64,000 nt of DNA. It comes from UBA117 sp049975245. GTDB lineage: Archaea > Methanobacteriota > Methanobacteria > Methanobacteriales > Methanobacteriaceae. A model generated the notes under the pieces. It saw nothing but the letters and a program-made list of their open reading frames with translations, was not told the origin of the DNA and made no database searches. Below, piece by piece: positions 8,611 through 17,966 of this stretch. Location: positions 1-64,000 of the forward strand of contig JBNGDB010000003.1 in NCBI GenBank assembly GCA_049975245.1, in the 5' to 3' direction. The first letter of the stretch is position 1. Each line of letters starts with the position of its first letter. Position numbers and translations under genes: made by a program.

Positions 8611-9789
8611 ATGATAAAAATGCCAAAATTTATTGAAATTGAGTCAAAAAGCATTATTTATCGCCATAAATTTAAAGACAACTGGTTCTGGGTAAGATAT
8701 GCTATAAATCCTTATCGAGGCTGTCAATTTACGTGTAATTACTGTGATGCTCTAACTGATAAATATTTAATACATAAAGACTATCATAATTTTGCCCGGG
8801 AAATATATGTTAAGACAAACGCCCCTAAACTACTTAAAAAGGATATTAAAAAATATAGACCGGATGTTGTTGGTTTATCTGGTGTTACTGATCCTTACCA
8901 GCCTGCAGAAGAAAAATATGAATTAACACGGAATTTATTAGAAATTTTAGGAAAAAATAAATTCCCAGTGCATTTAGCAACTAAAAGTGATTTAGTTTTA
9001 AGGGATATTGACATATTACAGACCATATCAGAGGATTCATGGTGTGCTGTTTCTTTTACCATTATTACTTTTGACAAAAAAATTTTACCATGCTTAGAAC
9101 CCTCAGCCCCTAGCCCTGAAAATAGACTTTCAGCAATTAAAAAGCTTAAAAAAGAGGGAATACGAGTAGGGGTTAATTTTATTCCTATAATTCCCTATAT
9201 TTTAGATGATAAACATAATATTGAAAATGTGATTAAAAAATCGTCCAAATATGCAGATTACATAATAATTGGTTCAGGGATGACTTTACGATCTAATCAA
9301 AGAACCCGATTTATGAAAATGCTTAACGCTAAATTCCCAGATCTTGTTGGAAAGTACAAAAAAATGTATAAAAATAGAACAGAACCACCCCATCAATATA
9401 ACCTGAAAATAAATTACATAGCATTGAAGTTCTGTAAAAAGTATGGGGTTAAAAATTATATTGAACCACCTGATTTCAAAGTGGTTTCTCCCCAGCAAAC
9501 CCTTGTTCCTTATGATGATTTTGAAAAACAAAACAGGGATCTGGCCCAGCATTTACTTCTAATCGCATTTTTGAAAGAGTATAAATCTGGTAATATTCAT
9601 TCTAACTGGAATTATCATATTGCTGCTGAAAATATTGAAAATTTGGATGAAAATATCCTTAAATATTATCATAATGGAAAACTGACTGATATTACAGGGG
9701 TAGGGATTAAAACACAGGAAATTATTGAAGATTTCATTTTAACTGGCACCAGTAAAGTATTGGAAGAGGAAATGTCTTTATTCAAGTAG
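8611..9789 (+). CDS. SPL-family radical SAM protein with C-terminal HhH motif
   Basis: 392 residues. NPYRGCQFTCNYCDA supplies C38, C42 and C45, the CxxxCxxC [4Fe-4S] site of radical SAM enzymes. The surrounding sequence matches the spore-photoproduct-lyase-like COG1533 group. Further blocks are GVTDPYQPAE and a TIM-barrel strand with ATKSD. The C-terminus holds LTDITGVGIKTQEIIE, a helix-hairpin-helix-like segment, which suggests contact with DNA or RNA. True photoproduct lyases are known from spore-formers; the reaction of archaeal members is not established. The gene ends in TAG and is followed 26 bases on by a GyrI-like gene. Confidence 0.8.
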   Translation: MIKMPKFIEIESKSIIYRHKFKDNWFWVRYAINPYRGCQFTCNYCDALTDKYLIHKDYHNFAREIYVKTNAPKLLKKDIKKYRPDVVGLSGVTDPYQPAEEKYELTRNLLEILGKNKFPVHLATKSDLVLRDIDILQTISEDSWCAVSFTIITFDKKILPCLEPSAPSPENRLSAIKKLKKEGIRVGVNFIPIIPYILDDKHNIENVIKKSSKYADYIIIGSGMTLRSNQRTRFMKMLNAKFPDLVGKYKKMYKNRTEPPHQYNLKINYIALKFCKKYGVKNYIEPPDFKVVSPQQTLVPYDDFEKQNRDLAQHLLLIAFLKEYKSGNIHSNWNYHIAAENIENLDENILKYYHNGKLTDITGVGIKTQEIIEDFILTGTSKVLEEEMSLFK

Positions 9790-9815
9790 AACATAAATAG
9801 TGTTGAGGTTTTATT

Positions 9816-10277
9816 ATGGAAATTGTAGAAAAAGTAGTTCCAGAAATACAAATAGCTTACATATTCCATACTGGAGCGCCAGAAGCTATGCCGGAGTTAA
9901 TTGGTAAAGTAGTAGGATGGGTTATGGAAAAAGGAATGCAAATAGTAGGTCCTCCTTTTGGCATATATTACAACAGTCCAGAAGAGGTAGGTATGGAAAA
10001 TATGCAGTACGATGTGGGAATTCCGGTTGTAGGAGAAATTTCAGACGAAGGTGATATTAAAATAAAAAAAATTCCGCAAAGAACCGTTCTCTCCACCATA
10101 CATAAAGGGCCTTATAATGAAGTAGGACCAGTATACGGAAAAGTATATGAGTACTCTGTGAAGAATGGATATGCTATGGTGGGTGCTCCTGTAGAAATTT
10201 ACTTAAATGATCCTATGGAAGTTTCAGAAAGCGAATTATTAACTGAAATTCAGTTTCCGGTTCAAAAAGTAAAATAA
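9816..10277 (+). CDS. GyrI-like (effector-binding domain) protein, second copy
   Basis: A 153-residue paralogue of the protein at 5897. It shares the opening IVEKVVPEIQIAYIFHTG, the central FGIYYNSPEEVG, the HKGPYNEVGPVYGKVY segment and the closing SELLTEIQFPVQKV. The fold binds small molecules. There is no DNA-binding domain, so it is not itself a transcription factor. GAGGTTTTATT precedes the ATG. It sits directly after the SPL-like radical SAM gene and converges with SepCysS, with only about 20 bases between stops. Confidence 0.8.
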   Translation: MEIVEKVVPEIQIAYIFHTGAPEAMPELIGKVVGWVMEKGMQIVGPPFGIYYNSPEEVGMENMQYDVGIPVVGEISDEGDIKIKKIPQRTVLSTIHKGPYNEVGPVYGKVYEYSVKNGYAMVGAPVEIYLNDPMEVSESELLTEIQFPVQKVK

Positions 10278-10298
10278 TTCGAATTAAAGTTCAAAAAT

Positions 10299-11450
10299 TT
10301 AATTTTCAATTTTTTTACTATTTTCTTCAACAATCTCCTGGAAACTGTGGGCAATATACTCCACTTGTTGGTTAGAAAATCCATATACACTGCATTTAAA
10401 CCATTTTGTTTGTCCACGCTTAATTCCAACTATATTCCTTTTTTTCAGTTCTTCGTATAAAAAAAATCCTCTTCGAGGATGATTTTGAGCAATTTCATCC
10501 AATCCTGGGCTTTCAAAACGTACCAAATCATGTTCTGTTGGTTTAACTCCGATCTGCTCTATTCCATCTATCTCTTCTAGACTTTTTACAAATTTTCTAC
10601 TTTTTTTGAGTTCCTCATTCCACGATGCAACGCGGACTATTACGTGGGGAAGAGAAGCCATTAAAGAAGCTATAGGAGCTCCCCTGCTGGTACAACCTAA
10701 TAATTCTATTTCTTTTATTTCATGCCGGGCTGATCTTTTTAATACCTTATCTGCCCATTCTTCTTTCATTCCTAAAACACCGATAGGTCCACAGGCTGCC
10801 ATGCTCTTATGCCCACTTCCCACGACAAAATCAACATTCATTTTTTTAGCATCTATAGGAAGTCTCCCCATGGAATATGCGCAGTTTAAAAGAATAGGAA
10901 TATCATTATCACCGCAAATTTTACCAATTTTAGATGCATCAGTAAGGTTACCATAATTACCGTCAACATGCGTCAATACTGCTAATTTGATATCTTTTCC
11001 CTGATCAATTGATTCTTCTAAAACTTCTTGATACTTTTCAGGTTTTATTGCATATTCTGGATGATTATTATTTGGAACTTCAATTATTTCCAGTCCGCAT
11101 CTTTCCGCAGAAAGATGTGTGGTGTAATGAGCATTACCATCTACAATTATTGTATCCCCTGCATCACACATGGCATGCATAACTGCAAATTTACCCTCTC
11201 TGGCACCGTGCACAGTTCTAGTTACATCTACGTTTATAAATTTTGCTAAATCTTCTAAAAATCCCGATATGGAAGGTTTAGATACTTCATCCAGCCGCCC
11301 GGCACAGTAATCACATACACTGTATCCATCTGAAAATTCGTACATGGCAATTCTTGCCTCTTTAGGCAGCACACCCCCCCTTTGTAACGGATTTAAGTTT
11401 AAATTTCTTCTTTCCGTGGCCCTATAAAGCCCATAATCTTGACATTCCAC
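10299..11450 (-). CDS. pscS: O-phospho-L-seryl-tRNA:Cys-tRNA synthase (SepCysS)
   Basis: A PLP enzyme of 383 residues that converts Sep-tRNA(Cys) to Cys-tRNA(Cys), the second step of the methanogen tRNA-dependent cysteine route. The family's conserved cysteines are present: C46 and C49 in SVCDYCAG and C253 in ELLGCTSRGAP. The PLP lysine is K215 in GSGHKSMAACGP. The start is GTG, chosen because AGGTGATTAT stands directly before it. The partner SepRS is not in this window. It is the last gene of a minus-strand run that begins with hypD. Confidence 0.93.
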   Translation of the reverse strand: MECQDYGLYRATERRNLNLNPLQRGGVLPKEARIAMYEFSDGYSVCDYCAGRLDEVSKPSISGFLEDLAKFINVDVTRTVHGAREGKFAVMHAMCDAGDTIIVDGNAHYTTHLSAERCGLEIIEVPNNNHPEYAIKPEKYQEVLEESIDQGKDIKLAVLTHVDGNYGNLTDASKIGKICGDNDIPILLNCAYSMGRLPIDAKKMNVDFVVGSGHKSMAACGPIGVLGMKEEWADKVLKRSARHEIKEIELLGCTSRGAPIASLMASLPHVIVRVASWNEELKKSRKFVKSLEEIDGIEQIGVKPTEHDLVRFESPGLDEIAQNHPRRGFFLYEELKKRNIVGIKRGQTKWFKCSVYGFSNQQVEYIAHSFQEIVEENSKKIEN

Positions 11451-11551
11451 ATAATCACCTTCAAAATTAATTTGATAATAATATTTTTGTAAAGATCAAT
11501 AAATAAAACACCTTTATCTAATTTATTCTATTTTTATTGATAAATAACTTG

Positions 11552-12076
11552 TCAGTTTAGAATATTTCTTAATACTTCCCTATGAATTGTATTCCTATTC
11601 TCTTTAGTTATTTCATAAATTTCCACATCATCCCTTTTTTTAAGATTAATAATAAAAGGATTTTTAGATCTTTTATGTATAACTGCAATAACTGGTTTGG
11701 AGCTGTTAAATGCTTCTAAAACAGCTTCACAAAAATTAGGACTATTCAACTCCATAGGGGCTATTTCATCTATTAATATGAAATCAGATTCATCTAAAGC
11801 CTTGTAGATTGCTGAAGTCCCTACAGTGTCTAAATCCTTTAAATTTACCCTATACTTTCCTAATCGCGGTCCATCAATATTTATATGGGATAAAATTCCC
11901 TCATCATTAGTTATTAAATCTATAATTTTAAAGCCAATTCTTTGACCATTTTGACATAATTCAGGGCAGTATACCCCCCCAACCACCAGATTATTACCTT
12001 TAATGTAATTTTTTATACGGTTTAGAACTGTTGTTTTTCCTATTCCCGGCGGCCCGGTTAATAATATATTAATCAT
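11552..12076 (-). CDS. nucleoside-triphosphatase, THEP1 type
   Basis: A 174-residue P-loop NTPase. The Walker A motif is GPPGIGKTT at residues 8-16, and the Walker B-like strand is FILIDEIAPMEL near residue 92. The family's GGVYCPE and KYRVNL blocks are present. THEP1 enzymes from archaea hydrolyse ATP and GTP slowly in vitro; the cellular role is unclear. AAAGGAAAAAG precedes the ATG. It follows the PflX-like radical SAM gene by about 40 bases and is followed by SepCysS after 101 bases. Confidence 0.85.
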   Translation of the reverse strand: MINILLTGPPGIGKTTVLNRIKNYIKGNNLVVGGVYCPELCQNGQRIGFKIIDLITNDEGILSHINIDGPRLGKYRVNLKDLDTVGTSAIYKALDESDFILIDEIAPMELNSPNFCEAVLEAFNSSKPVIAVIHKRSKNPFIINLKKRDDVEIYEITKENRNTIHREVLRNILN

Positions 12077-12115
12077 ATCTTTTTCCTTTAATAGGATTAC
12101 ACAAATATTTTCATA

Positions 12116-13147
12116 TCAGCCTAAAACATTTGTTAATCCTAATTTTTTAGCATATTTTTTGGATTCAATTATTTCCTCTGGATAAACATGTCTTCTTAAT
12201 TCACGATAATTACTGGCTTGATAAACAGGCCTATACTGACCCATAATATTTATTACCGTGTCTTTTGATAAATTTTCAGCTATCCATTTTATCAATGGCT
12301 TTGTACAGCATTCCACATGCCCAGGGAGAACTAAATGCCGGATTATCAGATCACCACTTTTTTGAGCAATTTTATGATTTCTAGTTACAACTTCCCAGTA
12401 ATTATCTACCCCAGAAAGCCTTTTGGCACATTTATTGTTTCCATATTTAAAATCCGTTAAAAAAAGATCCACAAAACCGTCCAACAATTGCATGGTTTCT
12501 CCAGACATGTAAAAATTACTGTTCCAAACAACTGGTATATTCTCTTTAACTAATTTCATTGTCTTCAATATATAGGGTAGATTAGGTGTGGGATCTCCCC
12601 CGACAAAATTTACATTCTTTGAACCATGATTTCTATTTTTATCAATATTTTTTGCCAGTTCTTTTTCTGTAATAAGTGCTCCAAGTTTCGGATTTTGGCT
12701 GATATCATAATTCTGGCAAAATACGCATTGAAAATTGCATCCAGAAAAAAATATGGTATGACTTGGAACTAAAACTCTTTCTTCACCCATGTGGAGAAAT
12801 TCTGATGCGATTCTACTTTCTTTAACACCGCAAACACCAGTGGTTAGGTTACGATTTATTTCACATCTTTTTTCACATAAAATACACCGTTCCAAGATTA
12901 GTTGAGCAATTTCTATTTTTAAATCTAAATAAGAAAAATTAATATTTTCCAGTTTTTTATATGCTAAATCATCATATTCCAGGTTAAAATGATTTTTAAT
13001 AGAATGGTGTTCTTTCCATAGTTTATTTAATGTATTTTTATTAGATGATGCAAATTTTGATGCTACTTTCGACTTAGAGAGCTTTGTGTTAAACATCACA
13101 TCAAAATAGTGCTTTAACGATTCTTTAATACTCTCATCTTGTGGCAT
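12116..13147 (-). CDS. PflX-like radical SAM protein (COG1313)
   Basis: 343 residues. SGCNFQCVFC gives C137, C141 and C144, the radical SAM cluster. Upstream cysteines C88, C91, C95 and C106 (CILCEKRCEIN and GVCG) resemble the N-terminal cysteine cluster of pyruvate formate-lyase activating-enzyme homologues. VNFVGGDPTPNLP and DLFLTDFKYGNNKCAKRLS are family blocks. No glycyl-radical enzyme lies nearby, so the substrate is unknown. About 85 residues precede the first cysteine, a longer N-terminus than I expect for this family. It sits 30 bases after tldE. Confidence 0.8.
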   Translation of the reverse strand: MPQDESIKESLKHYFDVMFNTKLSKSKVASKFASSNKNTLNKLWKEHHSIKNHFNLEYDDLAYKKLENINFSYLDLKIEIAQLILERCILCEKRCEINRNLTTGVCGVKESRIASEFLHMGEERVLVPSHTIFFSGCNFQCVFCQNYDISQNPKLGALITEKELAKNIDKNRNHGSKNVNFVGGDPTPNLPYILKTMKLVKENIPVVWNSNFYMSGETMQLLDGFVDLFLTDFKYGNNKCAKRLSGVDNYWEVVTRNHKIAQKSGDLIIRHLVLPGHVECCTKPLIKWIAENLSKDTVINIMGQYRPVYQASNYRELRRHVYPEEIIESKKYAKKLGLTNVLG

Positions 13148-13177
13148 GTTAACCCAAATTATTTTTTTAGTAGATAT

Positions 13178-14479
13178 TCATGATACAACTCTTAGAAGCC
13201 CGGCGTGAATACGTGGAATAATAAATGGTCCCATTTGTCGTGTTTTTTGTGATATGGCTTGTGAACTTTTAAGTAATTGGAAAATATTTCCCGATATCAT
13301 AGCCTTTTTTATTGGATATACTATTTCCCCATTTTCGATTTTAAAAGCATTGTTAGTCTCTACTGAAAAATCTCCAGAAATGGGATTTGCTGTATGAGCT
13401 CCGAGAACATCTGTGGCTAATACACCCTCTTTAACATCGGAAATTTCAATTGAATCATTAAAATCAAGGATAAAATTACTTAAACTGATGTTAGGAGTAT
13501 CAGCAAATGATGATCTCATACCATTCCCCGTACTAGTTGTATTTCCTTTTTTAGCTGAATAAAGATCATATATAAAGTTTTTAAGCACACCTCCCTCTAA
13601 AATGGTGGTTTTCTGAGAGGGCGATCCTTCATCATCACACTTAGAAGACCCCAGTCCATGGTCAAACGTACCATCATCATAAATAGTTAAATCAGATGAT
13701 GCTACTTCCTGTCCTATTTTATCGGCCAGTAATGATCTTCCTCTTTGTACATTATCAGCATTTACAGAATGTGTAAAAGTAGAAATTAAACCAGAACCTG
13801 CATGATAATCTAATATTACATCCATATCTTTTGTATCAACGGTACTTCCACCTGAAGAATCCCTTGCAATTCTTGATGCTTGTCTGGCTATCCATTCCGG
13901 ATCAATATCAAAATATCGGGAAGCATCTGACTCATAAGCAGTCGATAATTCATTTTCTTCATAATTAACTGATATATATCCATAAAATGCTGTAGATTTA
14001 TCCTCACAGTTTAACCCATTAGAATTTGCGATCAAGCTATTAACGCATCTTGCTGAAAAACCACCGGAAGTTGGTTGGCATTTTTCTTCTTTAACCGTCC
14101 TAATCATGGATTTTGCAAATTCAATTGAGTCTTCAAGTTCCAATGACTCAATTCTAGAATCATATGTTCCCTTAACTTTTTTATAATCTGATTTAGAAGC
14201 AAAACTGTAATTTTCATCTGCCACATTTGCTCTAGCATTAAAAACAGCGCCTTCAACCATGTTATTTATATTATCCAGATTACTGGTATATGAAAACCCC
14301 ATTTTATCATCAATAATGACTCTAACACCTACACCCAATACTATTAATTCTTTGGCAAAATCAACCTCATCTTTCTGAATATCAATATCCCAATTCTGTT
14401 CCATCTCTACATAAACTTCTGCAAGATCAGTATGTTTTTTTGCTAAATCTAGTGTTTCTTTGGCTAAATCTTCAAGCAT
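13178..14479 (-). CDS. TldE/PmbA family metallopeptidase-like protein
   Basis: 433 residues from the preferred ATG, opening MLEDLAKETLDLAKK. The open frame extends 30 codons upstream, but AAAGAGGT lies just before 14479 and the upstream part is low-complexity, so the shorter form is used. The C-terminal half has the PmbA/TldE blocks (GSGLISTFTHSVNADNVQRG, DDEGSPSQKT, NGMRSSFADTPN). The HExxxH zinc motif of TldD is absent, which fits the TldE partner. In bacteria TldD and TldE together trim peptides. No tldD is in this window. It follows the phosphatase gene after 118 bases. Confidence 0.85.
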   Translation of the reverse strand: MLEDLAKETLDLAKKHTDLAEVYVEMEQNWDIDIQKDEVDFAKELIVLGVGVRVIIDDKMGFSYTSNLDNINNMVEGAVFNARANVADENYSFASKSDYKKVKGTYDSRIESLELEDSIEFAKSMIRTVKEEKCQPTSGGFSARCVNSLIANSNGLNCEDKSTAFYGYISVNYEENELSTAYESDASRYFDIDPEWIARQASRIARDSSGGSTVDTKDMDVILDYHAGSGLISTFTHSVNADNVQRGRSLLADKIGQEVASSDLTIYDDGTFDHGLGSSKCDDEGSPSQKTTILEGGVLKNFIYDLYSAKKGNTTSTGNGMRSSFADTPNISLSNFILDFNDSIEISDVKEGVLATDVLGAHTANPISGDFSVETNNAFKIENGEIVYPIKKAMISGNIFQLLKSSQAISQKTRQMGPFIIPRIHAGLLRVVS

Positions 14480-14597
14480 GAAAAAAACCTCTTTAATAAA
14501 AACCTCTATAAAAAAAATCTTCAATTTACATAATAATGCTTTATTTTTTATTTTATGATTATTAAACAATTTATAAATTTAAATAAATAAGGGAATA

Positions 14598-15260
14598 TTA
14601 TAATGCAAATTTTTCTATGGCCTCTGCTGCCCCATTGCCATAATAATTTTTGGTAACATAATCTGCTATTTCTTTAAGTTCAGGATTTGCATTGGCCACT
14701 GCTACCTTTAATCCCGCTACCTCTAAAAATTCAATATCGTTCTCACTATCACCTATCGCCATTATATCATTTGTATCTATTCCTAAATCTCGAGCCAACA
14801 TCTTGAGTGATGATCCTTTACTCACATCTGGGTCAGTTAAATGTATGGCGAATTTAGAGTCATATACTACTACTTCAAAATCTTTTAAAGTTTCTTTAAC
14901 AGTTTCAACAGGAACTTTTCTGGTTATGGCAATTTCAGATACACGGTTGCTGGATAAATCAACCTTGTCAACAGGATGTTGTGATTTAAGGTAATTATAT
15001 GCTTTTTCACATTTAGAAAAATCGCCAAGAATCTTTCGACCTTTAGGTGTCTCTATAACTCCCCCATTTTCAGCTACCAAGCCTCCGCTAGTGCCCAGTA
15101 ATGTGGAAATCATTTTAGAACTGCACAGCATATTTCCTGTAACAATTATAACTGGAATTCCATTATCTTCTGCTTGGTGAATAGCTTTTATTGCGCTAAT
15201 ACAGGCTCTTCTATTTTTGTCAGTAATTGTTCCGTCAACATCTAGGGCTATGGCCTTCAT
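14598..15260 (-). CDS. phosphoglycolate phosphatase, archaeal type (HAD superfamily)
   Basis: A 220-residue HAD phosphatase of the Cof/TA0175 type. Motif I is DVDGTITD with D7 and D9, motif II is VTGN near residue 40, the motif III lysine lies in VSKGSSLK, and motif IV is GDSENDIEFL. The archaeal enzyme dephosphorylates 2-phosphoglycolate; related HADs act on sugar phosphates, so specificity is inferred. GAGGTAAATA precedes the ATG. It starts 27 bases after hypD and probably shares its transcript. Confidence 0.82.
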   Translation of the reverse strand: MKAIALDVDGTITDKNRRACISAIKAIHQAEDNGIPVIIVTGNMLCSSKMISTLLGTSGGLVAENGGVIETPKGRKILGDFSKCEKAYNYLKSQHPVDKVDLSSNRVSEIAITRKVPVETVKETLKDFEVVVYDSKFAIHLTDPDVSKGSSLKMLARDLGIDTNDIMAIGDSENDIEFLEVAGLKVAVANANPELKEIADYVTKNYYGNGAAEAIEKFAL

Positions 15261-15287
15261 TATTTACCTCAAAATCAATAATAAATT

Positions 15288-16334
15288 TTAGAAGGAACCA
15301 TATCTAAATGCTATATTACATGTTCCTTCTTTACTAACCATACATGCACCTATAGGATTCATAGGATTACATTCCTTTCTGAAAAGTTTACATTCTTCTG
15401 GTCGTGCTACTCCTCTGAGTATTGGACCGCATATACAGCCGGTTACAACATCTTCTGACTTCTCAATGTTTATATCAAATTTTTCCCGTGCATTGAAATC
15501 CACGAATTCGTCTCTTACTTCATAGACTGAATCAGGGATGTCCGGGAAACCTCTCCACTCCCTTGTTCTTATATAAAATACTTCTTCTAGGAGTTTTTGT
15601 GCTTTTACATTTCCTTCATCTCTCACTGCACGTTTATATTCATTTTGAACCTCTGCTTTTCCATTTTTAAGTTGTTTTAGAATTAAATAAACTGCTATTA
15701 AAACATCGAATGGGTTAAAACCAGCCACAACTTGGGGGATGTTATATTTCTCTGAAAATGGAATATATGGTTTGGTTCCAATTATGGTTGAAACATGCCC
15801 TGGCTCAATTAAAGCTGTGAGATTTACTTCTCCAGATTCTATGAGAAATTTTAATGCTGGAGGTATTAATCGATGACATGAAAGTACTGAAAAGTTTTCT
15901 GGCGGTCCTGCTGCAATTTCTGATGCAGTTGTAGGGGCAGTGGTTTCAAAGCCTGCGGCCATAAAAACTACTTCATTATCTATTTTTTGAGCTATTTCTA
16001 CGGCGTTATTTACTCCATATACTACTCTTACATCAGCACCCTCTGCCCTTGCATCAGCCAATGTACCATTTGATCCGGGTACTCTTAACATGTCCCCAAA
16101 AGTGGTTATGGTTATGCCTTTTCTGGCAAGTTCTAAACATTCATCTATTTCTCTGGAGGGAACACAACATACTGGACATCCTGGTCCGGCAACTACTTCC
16201 ACTTCTTTTGGTATTAAAGACCTTATACCGTGCTGCATTATGGTATGTTCGTGGGATCCGCAGACATGCATTATTTTTACTGGTTGAGCAATTTCTTCTA
16301 TACGTTGTACTATTTCTCTGGATAGATTCTTCAT
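15288..16334 (-). CDS. hypD: hydrogenase maturation factor HypD
   Basis: 348 residues. HypD with HypC carries the Fe(CN)2CO unit for the active site of [NiFe] hydrogenases. The conserved cysteine motifs are clear: HVCGSHEHT near residue 23, GPGCPVCCVP near 50, and the C-terminal VTGCICGPILRGVARPEEC. GAGFETTAP-like MAAGFETTAPTT is also present. AGGTGACATC precedes the ATG. It heads the minus-strand run toward SepCysS. HypC is not adjacent. Methanogens need this pathway for their F420-reducing, heterodisulfide-linked and energy-converting hydrogenases. Confidence 0.95.
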   Translation of the reverse strand: MKNLSREIVQRIEEIAQPVKIMHVCGSHEHTIMQHGIRSLIPKEVEVVAGPGCPVCCVPSREIDECLELARKGITITTFGDMLRVPGSNGTLADARAEGADVRVVYGVNNAVEIAQKIDNEVVFMAAGFETTAPTTASEIAAGPPENFSVLSCHRLIPPALKFLIESGEVNLTALIEPGHVSTIIGTKPYIPFSEKYNIPQVVAGFNPFDVLIAVYLILKQLKNGKAEVQNEYKRAVRDEGNVKAQKLLEEVFYIRTREWRGFPDIPDSVYEVRDEFVDFNAREKFDINIEKSEDVVTGCICGPILRGVARPEECKLFRKECNPMNPIGACMVSKEGTCNIAFRYGSF

Positions 16335-16528
16335 GATGTCACCTAGATTATCTTGAATATAGATTGTTTATATTATTTGTATAATATACTTTGCAATATC
16401 TAATTATAAACAAAGATAAAAAAAATTTATCTTTAATGCAAAGATTGATTAAAAAGTGTTTTGAAGTGTGAAATTTTATTATAAACCTCTAACAGACATA
16501 ATATGCTAATTGATGGAAAGGTGAAAAA

Positions 16529-17200
16529 ATGGATTATGAAATTTTGTATCAACCATCCTATGCTCTATTAAAATTAGATTTAGAAACATCTGAAGAAATA
16601 AATGCAGAAGCCGGTGCTCTAGTGAGCATGTCCAGTGGAATTTCTATAGAAACTGGAATGAAGGGAGGATTATTTGGCGGGTTAAAAAGAAGTCTGCTCG
16701 GTGGAGAAAGTTTCTTTATAAATAAATTTACAGCTACATCCCCTGGTGAAGTAACCATGGCACCTCCATTGCCTGGCGATATTCACACCATGGACTTAGA
16801 GGATCAGGTGCTTTATGTACAGTCAGGATCATTTATGTCTGCTACCATAGATATTGATATAGATACTAAATGGGGCGGCTCTAAAACCTTTTTTTCAAGA
16901 GAAGGATTGTTTTTATTAAAAATAGAAGGAACAGGCCAATTATTTGCTTCAAGTTTTGGGGCGATACATCCCATTAACTTAGAAGCTGGAGAAACCTACA
17001 TAGTAGATACCGGTCACATAGTTGCATTTGATGAAGGGGTAGATTACAACGTTAAAAAAATAGGGGGAATGAAATCAACCTTATTCAGTGGAGAAGGATT
17101 AGTGGTAGAATTAACAGGACCGGGAAAAGCATGGATACAATCAAGAAGTGAAGATTCATTCCTATCATGGTTAATACCCCGATTACCGAACAAAGGTTAA
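16529..17200 (+). CDS. AIM24/TIGR00266 family protein
   Basis: A 223-residue all-beta protein. ALVSMSSGISIETGMKGGLFGGLKRSLLGGESFFINKF at residues 30-70 contains the glycine-rich segment typical of TIGR00266/AIM24. Later blocks are GTGQLFASSFGAI and ETYIVDTGHIVAFD. Yeast AIM24 acts in mitochondrial inner-membrane organisation; the prokaryotic role is unknown. AAAGGTGAAAAA precedes the ATG. It is divergent from hypD with a 194-base AT-rich intergenic region holding both promoters. Confidence 0.85.
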   Translation: MDYEILYQPSYALLKLDLETSEEINAEAGALVSMSSGISIETGMKGGLFGGLKRSLLGGESFFINKFTATSPGEVTMAPPLPGDIHTMDLEDQVLYVQSGSFMSATIDIDIDTKWGGSKTFFSREGLFLLKIEGTGQLFASSFGAIHPINLEAGETYIVDTGHIVAFDEGVDYNVKKIGGMKSTLFSGEGLVVELTGPGKAWIQSRSEDSFLSWLIPRLPNKG

Positions 17201-17337
17201 ATTAAAAAATTTAACTTTTATTTCTTTTTTTAAAATTAACTTGTTTTATCCCTATTCAGCTTTTCATTCATGAACAATTAAAATTTATATTTATTTTTAC
17301 ATATTATATTATGAATTAAATAAAGGAGGGAACTATT

Positions 17338-17898
17338 TTGAAAAGATATTTAATTCTATCTTTAACCATTTTAACATTAGTTATCTTGGCTTCAGGTTGC
17401 ACATCAACTGATGTTAATCAAACTGGGAATGAAACTGGAGGATTTAAATTAACCAGCAGCGCCTTTACACAAGGAAAAGCTATACCTCAAAAATATACTG
17501 CTGATGGTGAAGATATATCTCCCCCTCTTTCATGGACTTCAGCTCCAGATGATACAAAAAGTTTTACCATTATCTGTGAAGATCCAGATGCACCTGGCGG
17601 GACTTTTATTCACTGGATAGTTTTTAACATACCAGGAAATGCTACTGAATTACCAGAAGGGATAACTAACCAGGAAACATTAGATAACGGGGCAATACAG
17701 GGAATTAACGATTTTAATTCAATAGGGTATGGTGGTCCAGCACCGCCCACAGGAGAAACTCATCGATATGCCTTTAAAATCTATGCATTAGATATTGAAC
17801 TTAACTTAGAATCTGGAAGCACTATTCAACAAGTTAACACTGCTATGGAAGGACATATATTAGCTCAGGCCCAGCTGACTGGTAGATATGGTAGATGA
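17338..17898 (+). CDS. YbhB/YbcL (PEBP) family lipoprotein
   Basis: 186 residues. It begins at TTG, supported by GGAGGG seven bases before. A signal peptide with lipobox LASGC puts the lipidated cysteine near residue 21. The rest is a phosphatidylethanolamine-binding-protein-like fold: KYTADGEDISPPLSW, CEDPDAPGGTFIHWIVFNIP, then GYGGPAPPTGETHRYAFKIYAL. Prokaryotic relatives bind small anions or phospholipid head groups; the ligand is not established. It likely sits on the outer face of the cell membrane. Confidence 0.85.
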   Translation: MKRYLILSLTILTLVILASGCTSTDVNQTGNETGGFKLTSSAFTQGKAIPQKYTADGEDISPPLSWTSAPDDTKSFTIICEDPDAPGGTFIHWIVFNIPGNATELPEGITNQETLDNGAIQGINDFNSIGYGGPAPPTGETHRYAFKIYALDIELNLESGSTIQQVNTAMEGHILAQAQLTGRYGR

Positions 17899-17966
17899 AG
17901 ATTTGAAGAGTTAATATTATCTAATTAGATAATATTAACCCATATTTAAAAAAAGGAGGAAAATAT

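Noticed and set aside
10606..10956. 116-codon frame opposite SepCysS
   Set aside because: Antisense shadow of a strongly conserved gene.
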